A DNA stretch of 64,000 bases from Teredinibacter franksiae (GTDB lineage Bacteria > Pseudomonadota > Gammaproteobacteria > Pseudomonadales > Cellvibrionaceae): NCBI RefSeq assembly GCF_014218805.1, contig NZ_JACJUV010000001.1, forward strand, positions 1,111,001-1,175,000, written 5' to 3'. Below are positions 57,693 through 64,000 of this stretch, piece after piece (the first letter of the stretch is position 1; each line of letters starts with the position of its first letter). The notes under the pieces were generated by a model. It had not been told where the DNA came from, ran no database searches, and saw nothing but the letters and a program-made list of their open reading frames with translations. Made by a program: the position numbers and the translations under genes.

Positions 57693-58334
57693 GGGTTCTC
57701 TCCTTAGCCTATTTAGTTATTTTTGTTAAATATCCACAGCAAGAATCACTTTTATTATTCTCGCCTGATGAATTTTTTTGGGTTCTTGCGACGAAATAAC
57801 TCTTGTCGAATCAACAACAAATAGATTAAACCGTTAACATGAATGAATGGCCAAAAAACATCCGAACTATTATTTTTATTTACAGATGCGAATGCTTATA
57901 CACTTCTTACCTTAATCCCCAACTAAAATTCCTATCCAAAACGAACAGCCTGATTAAATATAAGTTGTCGCTCGTTAACAAATAGTTTCGCGGTATAGCT
58001 CAGGCATTCTGCATCACCTCAACTTTTATATGACATATTAAACAATATGCAAAGAAGTGCATAATTCGCACAGGATGTTCATTTTTTTTACCGTAAACTG
58101 AACAGTGATCGTTTATGAGAGGTTTTAGTTATGGCTATCTGTTCATTTATATTTATGATCAATACCGCCATCGATCTTGAACTAAAGAAGAACGACAGAG
58201 TTGTCGTCCTATACATCATTAAGCGCTTTTAAGGTCTTTTGCCGTAACCATTATGTACGCATAAATTAAACCAAACGCTAACGACTAGCACTTTTTTAAT
58301 CGAACGGCCGCTCCTGCGTGACTTTTAATTTTCC
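57693..58334. other. Intergenic region between adhE and the TonB receptor
   Basis: About 640 bp that should carry the receptor promoter. A 33-aa open frame on the plus strand (58131-58232; MAICSFIFMINTAIDLELKK then DRVVVLYIIKRF) has GAGAGG 8 nt before its ATG and could be a small protein, but nothing else supports it. No repeat or RNA gene recognised. Confidence 0.35.
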
Positions 58335-58363
58335 AAAAAAAAGCCAGGCTATGCCTGACTTTT
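58335..58363 (-). terminator. Rho-independent terminator of adhE
   Basis: On the minus strand caggc-ata-gcctg, extended by mismatched aag/ctt pairs, is followed by eight T. It begins about 20 bp after the adhE stop. Confidence 0.8.
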
Positions 58364-58382
58364 ATCCACACTATCAAAGAGA

Positions 58383-61088
58383 TCAACTTACACTTTTTAA
58401 CTTATCTGCCTTGTTTTTGGCCGGTTTTTTACTTTCAGGAGAGCCCGCCAGGTCAATGATATCCTCATCACGCTCATAACTTTCGGTGTAGGCCTTTCCG
58501 TAATATGAATCGATCAATATTTGTTTTAGTTCAGCAATCAACGGATAACGAGGGTTCGCGCCAGTACACTGATCGTCGAATGCTCCTTCGGCAAGATCAT
58601 CTACCTTCGCCATAAAGTCGGCTTCAGCCACTCCAGCCGCTTTGATGGACAGGGGAATATCCAGATCCATCTTTAACTCATCCAACCAACTGAGGAGAGC
58701 CTCTATACGGTCAGCTGTGCGCTCTTGCGTAAAGCCAAGTGCTAAAGCGATTTCACCATAACGTTGACGCGCCTTAGGGCGATCGTACTGTGAAAAAGCA
58801 GCCTGTTTCGTTGGTAGGTTGGTCGCGTTGTAGCGAATGGTATTTGATATTAACAATGCGTTCGCTAATCCATGCGGCAAATGAAATTCTGCCCCGAGCT
58901 TATGTGCCATACTGTGGCAGATACCCAGGAAGGCGTTGGCGAATGCAATACCGGCAACGGTAGCTGCGTTGTGAACTTTTTCTCGCGCAGTTGGGTCTTT
59001 CGCACCATTTTTATAACTGCTGGGTAGGTATTCCTTCAACAATTTAAGTGCCTGCAATGCTTGACCATCAGAGTATTCGTTCGCCAAAACAGATACATAA
59101 GCTTCCATCGCATGCGTTACAGCATCGTAACCACCAAACGCCGTTAATGAAGGCGGCATATTCATGACGAAATTAGCGTCAACAATCGCCATATTCGGTG
59201 TCAGTTCATAATCAGCAATCGGATACTTTTGTCCAGTAACATCGTCAGTCACAACAGCAAAGGGCGTAACTTCGGAACCAGTACCTGAAGTTGTTGTTAT
59301 CGCCACTAATTCGGCTTTACTTCCCATTTTCGGGAATTTATAAATTCGCTTACGAATATCCATAAAGCGTAAAGCCAGCTCTTCGAATGCGACCTCAGGA
59401 TGTTCATACATAACCCACATAATTTTGGCCGCATCCATAGGAGAGCCTCCACCCATAGCGATAATAACATCTGGCTGAAACGCTTTTAGAACGTTGGCGC
59501 CTTGACGCACTATACTCAACGTTGGGTCTGCTTCTACTTCATAAAATACTTCAGTTTCCATGCCCTTGGTTTTTAACAATTCAACCAAATCAGAAACGTA
59601 GGGTGTGTTGTTATACAAAAAACGGTCGGTAACAATACACGCGCGCTTTTTGTCCGCTAAATCATCCATTGCCACCGAAACCGAGCCTCGACGGAAATAG
59701 ATCGACTTAGGTAATTTATGCCACAACATATTCTCTGCCCGCTTAGCTACCATTTTTTTATTGATTAAGTGCTTAGGCCCAACGTTTTCAGAAATGGAGT
59801 TTCCGCCCCATGAGCCACAACCTAACGTTAGAGAGGGTGCTAATTTAAAATTATATAAATCGCCTATACCGCCGTGCGAGGCTGGCGTATTGACGATAAT
59901 GCGCGCTGTTTTCATGCGGTCGCCAAACAAACGGATGCGATCTCGATTTTTGTCCTGATCGGTATATAGGCAAGAGGTATGACCAATACCGCCCATCACC
60001 ACCATTTTCTCTGCCATATCCAGAGCTTCGTCGAATGTTTTTGCCCGATAAATCCCGAGGGTTGGCGATAGTTTTTCGTGTGCAAATGCATCAGATTCAC
60101 AGGGTTTAACGCCCTCACCGATCAATATCTTGGTATAAGCAGGCACCTCTAAACCAGCCATTTGGGCGATTTGTACGGCACTCTGGCCTACTATGTCCGC
60201 GTTAAGTCCGCCATTTTTCAAAATTACCGCTCGTACCGAATCCGCTTCTTTCGCGTCAAGGATGTATGCTCCGTAATTGGCAAAACGTTCTTTAACGGCA
60301 TCGTAGACCCCATCTAGAATGATCGCGGCCTGCTCAGAGGCGCAAACAACGCCGTTATCAAAGGTTTTCGACATGAGAATTGAAGACACTGCACGTTTAA
60401 TATCGGCAGTTTCATCTATTACCACGGGGGTATTACCGGCACCGACTCCAATAGCAGGCTTACCAGAAGAATATGCTGCCTTGACCATGCCTGGCCCACC
60501 GGTAGCCAAGATCATATTGATATCGGGGTGGGACATTAGTTGATTTGACAGCGCCACAGAAGGTTCGGGTATCCAGCCAATAATATCCTGTGGTGCTCCA
60601 GCTGCAACCGCCGCGTCCAACACTATTTTTGCCGCATTACAGGTTGAATTTTTAGCTCTGGGGTGGGGTGAAAAAATAATGCCGTTTCGGGTTTTTAGCG
60701 AGATAAGCGCCTTAAAGATGGCGGTTGAAGTGGGGTTTGTCGTGGGCACTATTCCGCAGAGTAGGCCAATGGGCTCTGCAATCGTCATTGTGCCGAACTC
60801 TTCGTCTTCGTCTAGTATCCCGCAGGTAGCCTCGTCTTTATATTTGTTATAGATGTATTCCGAGGCAAAATGATTTTTTATCACCTTGTCTTCAACGATC
60901 CCCATACGGGTTTCTAGTACGGCCTGTTTTGCTAACGGTATTCTAGCGTCAGAAGCGGCAAGTGCTGCTGCACGGAATATTTTATCCACCTTCTCTTGCG
61001 AAAAATTCGCAAATATTTTTTGAGCCTTCTTGACCTTAACCACCAAAGCATCTAACTGTTGTGATTCGGTGTTTTTTTGATTACTCAA
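58383..61088 (-). CDS. adhE: Bifunctional acetaldehyde-CoA/alcohol dehydrogenase
   Basis: A 901-aa fusion enzyme that reduces acetyl-CoA to acetaldehyde and then to ethanol with NADH. The N-terminal aldehyde dehydrogenase half has the catalytic Cys at about 249 (DNGVVCASEQA) and the C-terminal half is an iron-type alcohol dehydrogenase (IAMGGGSPMDAAK, LGICHSMAHKLGAEFHLPHG with metal histidines). The start is a TTG at 61088 with GGAGG 8 nt upstream. Expected to form spirosomes as in E. coli. An FNR-like site precedes it, so it is probably induced without oxygen. Confidence 0.97.
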   Translation of the reverse strand: MSNQKNTESQQLDALVVKVKKAQKIFANFSQEKVDKIFRAAALAASDARIPLAKQAVLETRMGIVEDKVIKNHFASEYIYNKYKDEATCGILDEDEEFGTMTIAEPIGLLCGIVPTTNPTSTAIFKALISLKTRNGIIFSPHPRAKNSTCNAAKIVLDAAVAAGAPQDIIGWIPEPSVALSNQLMSHPDINMILATGGPGMVKAAYSSGKPAIGVGAGNTPVVIDETADIKRAVSSILMSKTFDNGVVCASEQAAIILDGVYDAVKERFANYGAYILDAKEADSVRAVILKNGGLNADIVGQSAVQIAQMAGLEVPAYTKILIGEGVKPCESDAFAHEKLSPTLGIYRAKTFDEALDMAEKMVVMGGIGHTSCLYTDQDKNRDRIRLFGDRMKTARIIVNTPASHGGIGDLYNFKLAPSLTLGCGSWGGNSISENVGPKHLINKKMVAKRAENMLWHKLPKSIYFRRGSVSVAMDDLADKKRACIVTDRFLYNNTPYVSDLVELLKTKGMETEVFYEVEADPTLSIVRQGANVLKAFQPDVIIAMGGGSPMDAAKIMWVMYEHPEVAFEELALRFMDIRKRIYKFPKMGSKAELVAITTTSGTGSEVTPFAVVTDDVTGQKYPIADYELTPNMAIVDANFVMNMPPSLTAFGGYDAVTHAMEAYVSVLANEYSDGQALQALKLLKEYLPSSYKNGAKDPTAREKVHNAATVAGIAFANAFLGICHSMAHKLGAEFHLPHGLANALLISNTIRYNATNLPTKQAAFSQYDRPKARQRYGEIALALGFTQERTADRIEALLSWLDELKMDLDIPLSIKAAGVAEADFMAKVDDLAEGAFDDQCTGANPRYPLIAELKQILIDSYYGKAYTESYERDEDIIDLAGSPESKKPAKNKADKLKSVS

Positions 61089-61204
61089 GGTCTATACCTC
61101 CGGTTTATTTATCTAGCCTTAGCTCTAGCTCCGGGAAACGCTTATGGCATACACCGGAGTTAGACATTTATCGTTTGTAGTTTGTAGTTGTTTTCGATGA
61201 CCGA

Positions 61205-61246
61205 ACTATATCAACCGTTACCTTTGCCTACATTGATTTGAATCAT
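61205..61246 (-). promoter_or_regulatory. FNR/Anr-like box and -10 element of the adhE promoter
   Basis: TTGAT-TTGA-ATCAT at 61233-61246 differs from the FNR consensus at one base. On the minus strand a -10 hexamer TATAGT lies at 61210-61205, giving a site centre near -41 from the predicted start. The arrangement is nearly the same as upstream of ccoN. Confidence 0.7.
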
Positions 61247-61484
61247 CGGTAACACCTGAGCCATAAAAAATTGTTCTTTCGCTTATTTTTCATATGGTTA
61301 GACAGAGTATAGAGCTGAAAAATAGGTTCTGCTCATAGAATAGCCCGGTAACCAAAAGTAACATTTGGCCATACCAATTTAAATGAATTGGACATGCAAT
61401 ACTAAACCGAAAGGGATTTAGTGCTGGTAAGGCACAGGGATGTGCCGAGTGAATCGCCACCTAAAAAGTTGCGCTTCGCAAAGC

Positions 61485-61518
61485 AAAAACCCCGGCACAT
61501 CTCTGTACTGGGGTTTTT
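61485..61518 (-). terminator. Terminator, repeat unit 4 (farthest from the 5S gene)
   Basis: aaaaacccc/ggggttttt stem with a loop, T-rich tail on the minus strand. The loop has a gg variant compared with the other three copies. Confidence 0.85.
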
Positions 61519-61661
61519 AATTAGAAGCCTGACGATGACCTACTCTCACAGGGCGCACCATCGGCAGGACAACCGATTACACGACCTTCAGGTCGCCCGG
61601 AGGATGAGGCACAGGGATGTGCCGAGTGAACCGCCACCTAAAAAGTTGCGCTTCACAAAGC

Positions 61662-61695
61662 AAAAACCCCAGCACATCTCTGTACTGGGGTTTTT
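61662..61695 (-). terminator. Terminator, repeat unit 3
   Basis: aaaaaccccag...ctggggttttt stem on the minus strand, 177 bp from its neighbours on either side. Confidence 0.88.
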
Positions 61696-61838
61696 AATTA
61701 GAAGCCTGACGATGACCTACTCTCACAGGGCGCACCATCGGCAGGACAACCGATTACACGACCTTCAGGTCGCCCGAAGGGTGAGGCACAGGGATGTGCC
61801 GAGTGAACCGCCACCTAAAAAGTTGCGCTTCACAAAGC

Positions 61839-61872
61839 AAAAACCCCAGCACATCTCTGTACTGGGGTTTTT
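61839..61872 (-). terminator. Terminator, repeat unit 2
   Basis: Same stem-loop as the flanking units, at the 177-bp period. Confidence 0.88.
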
Positions 61873-62015
61873 AATTAGAAGCCTGACGATGACCTACTCT
61901 CACATGGCGCACAATCGGCAGGACAACCGATTACACGACCTTCAGGTCGCCCGGAGGGTGAGGCACAGGGATGTGCCGAGTGAACCGCCACCTAAAAAGT
62001 TGCGCTTCACAAAGC

Positions 62016-62049
62016 AAAAACCCCAGCACATCTCTGTACTGGGGTTTTT
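62016..62049 (-). terminator. Primary terminator of the rRNA operon
   Basis: aaaaaccccag/ctggggttttt stem located 9 bp after the 3' end of the real 5S gene on the minus strand. Confidence 0.92.
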
Positions 62050-62057
62050 AATTAGAA

Positions 62058-62174
62058 GCCTGACGATGACCTACTCTCACATGGCGAAGCGCCACACTAC
62101 CATCGGCGATGCATCGTTTCACGTCTGAGTTCGGGATGGGATCAGGTGGTTCCAATGCTCTATTGTCGTCAGGC
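62058..62174 (-). rRNA. rrf: 5S ribosomal RNA
   Basis: 117 nt on the minus strand. The ends pair (GCCTGACGA at the 5' end with TCGTCAGGC at the 3' end), and typical segments include CCACCTGATCCCATCCCGAA and GAGAGTAGGTCATCG. It follows the 23S gene on the same strand. Confidence 0.97.
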
Positions 62175-62494
62175 AAACTGGTATCACTTTAACCCTCTTC
62201 AGCGGCTAACTACTGGCTACCCTAAGGCAGCATCGCGGAAATTATGACAAATAATTTCAGTGAAATAAGGTGGAAATGAAAGAAGTTTTATTCATCGCAC
62301 TTAAGCTTTACTTAAGTATCTTATCCAGCTGTTGTTAAACAGCACTCGATAACGTGTTGACTTAGTTATCGCTTGGAATCGTAACGTTTTCGATCTCAAA
62401 GTCGTTAAACTTTTCAATCGTGCCAATGTTTTATTCATCGGCTTGTCGACTTAACTTATTCCAGAGTTACCGATCGCTCAGTTCTCTCTGTTAT
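62175..62494 (-). other. 23S-5S spacer
   Basis: About 320 bp, longer than the roughly 90 bp of E. coli. No tRNA gene found. Contains an acttaag...cttaagt dyad near 62300 and a gctgtt...aacagc hairpin near 62335 that could belong to rRNA processing stems. Confidence 0.6.

Positions 62495-64000
<1,506 letters not shown>

Larger units (their letters stand above)
61415..62057 (-). repeat. 177-bp tandem repeat derived from the end of the 5S rRNA gene
   Basis: Four copies with an exact 177-bp period (the word ctaaaaagtt recurs at 61461, 61638, 61815 and 61992). Each unit contains a terminator. Three units also contain a truncated copy of the last ~40 nt of the 5S gene (61527-61564, 61704-61741, 61881-61918); the fourth unit joins the real 5S gene. 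Short hairpins ggcaca-ggga-tgtgcc and cgacc-ttca-ggtcg recur in the spacers. Because 177 is a multiple of three, a long false open frame runs across the block. Confidence 0.93.

Noticed and set aside
61421..62128. Open frame of 235 codons on the plus strand with repeating protein
   Set aside because: It exists only because the 177-bp repeat is a multiple of three and overlaps terminators and the 5S gene antisense; not a gene.

Overview
The window looks like the chromosome of a marine, polysaccharide-degrading gammaproteobacterium close to Cellvibrionaceae (Teredinibacter/Saccharophagus type). The evidence is gammaproteobacterial housekeeping genes (argG, dnaE-accA, hrpA, mlaA, ccoNOQP), a GH10 xylanase, a PL3 pectate lyase with Gly/Ser/Asp linkers, large TonB-Xanth-Caul-type receptors, and a SapC/flavin-halogenase cluster. 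The assignment is inference from gene content; no 16S rRNA is present.

Layout. 1-4300: cytochrome cbb3 oxidase. ccoNOQP is on the minus strand with a well-spaced FNR/Anr-type promoter. The start of ccoG is separated from it by a terminator and a 100-bp tandem repeat. 4432-9221: argG, an orphan FetB-like permease and a secreted metzincin-like protease. 9361-14847: a TonB receptor, then two exported proteins of unknown role (a coiled-coil protein and a BNR/Ycf48-like lipoprotein). 15749-18809: plant cell-wall enzymes (PL3 pectate lyase, GH10 xylanase lipoprotein). 18907-24130: an accessory island of small minus-strand genes. From about 20627 to 24130 it has the anatomy of an integron cassette array without a visible integrase (a CALIN). 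Four well-paired attC sites (and one or two doubtful ones) separate a two-gene cassette, a small exported protein, a rhomboid protease, a GNAT-like/53-aa pair and a two-TM protein. A broken RES-domain gene, a cupin and a zinc-ribbon membrane protein follow.

24681-30619: a signalling module of two FHA proteins, a CHASE2-Ser/Thr kinase, a STAS anti-anti-sigma protein, a receiver-PP2C phosphatase and a divergent PilZ protein. 31176-36469: an RND efflux pair and MlaA. 36563-45479: hrpA, accA and dnaE. 45560-57692: flavin-dependent halogenase, SapC, second halogenase and two ~1000-aa TonB receptors, probably an outer-membrane uptake locus. 58383-61088: adhE with its own FNR-like promoter. 61485-64000: end of an rRNA operon on the minus strand (23S partial, 5S). 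After the 5S gene come 177-bp tandem repeats; each carries a truncated copy of the 5S 3' end and a Rho-independent terminator, giving four terminators in a row.

How parts work together: ccoNOQP and adhE both carry FNR-type sites about 41 bp upstream of the predicted start of transcription, so microaerobic respiration and mixed-acid/ethanol fermentation appear to share oxygen control. Secreted pectinase and xylanase together with three TonB receptors fit scavenging of plant or algal polysaccharide. The least described parts are the integrase-less cassette array and the 5S-derived multi-terminator array.
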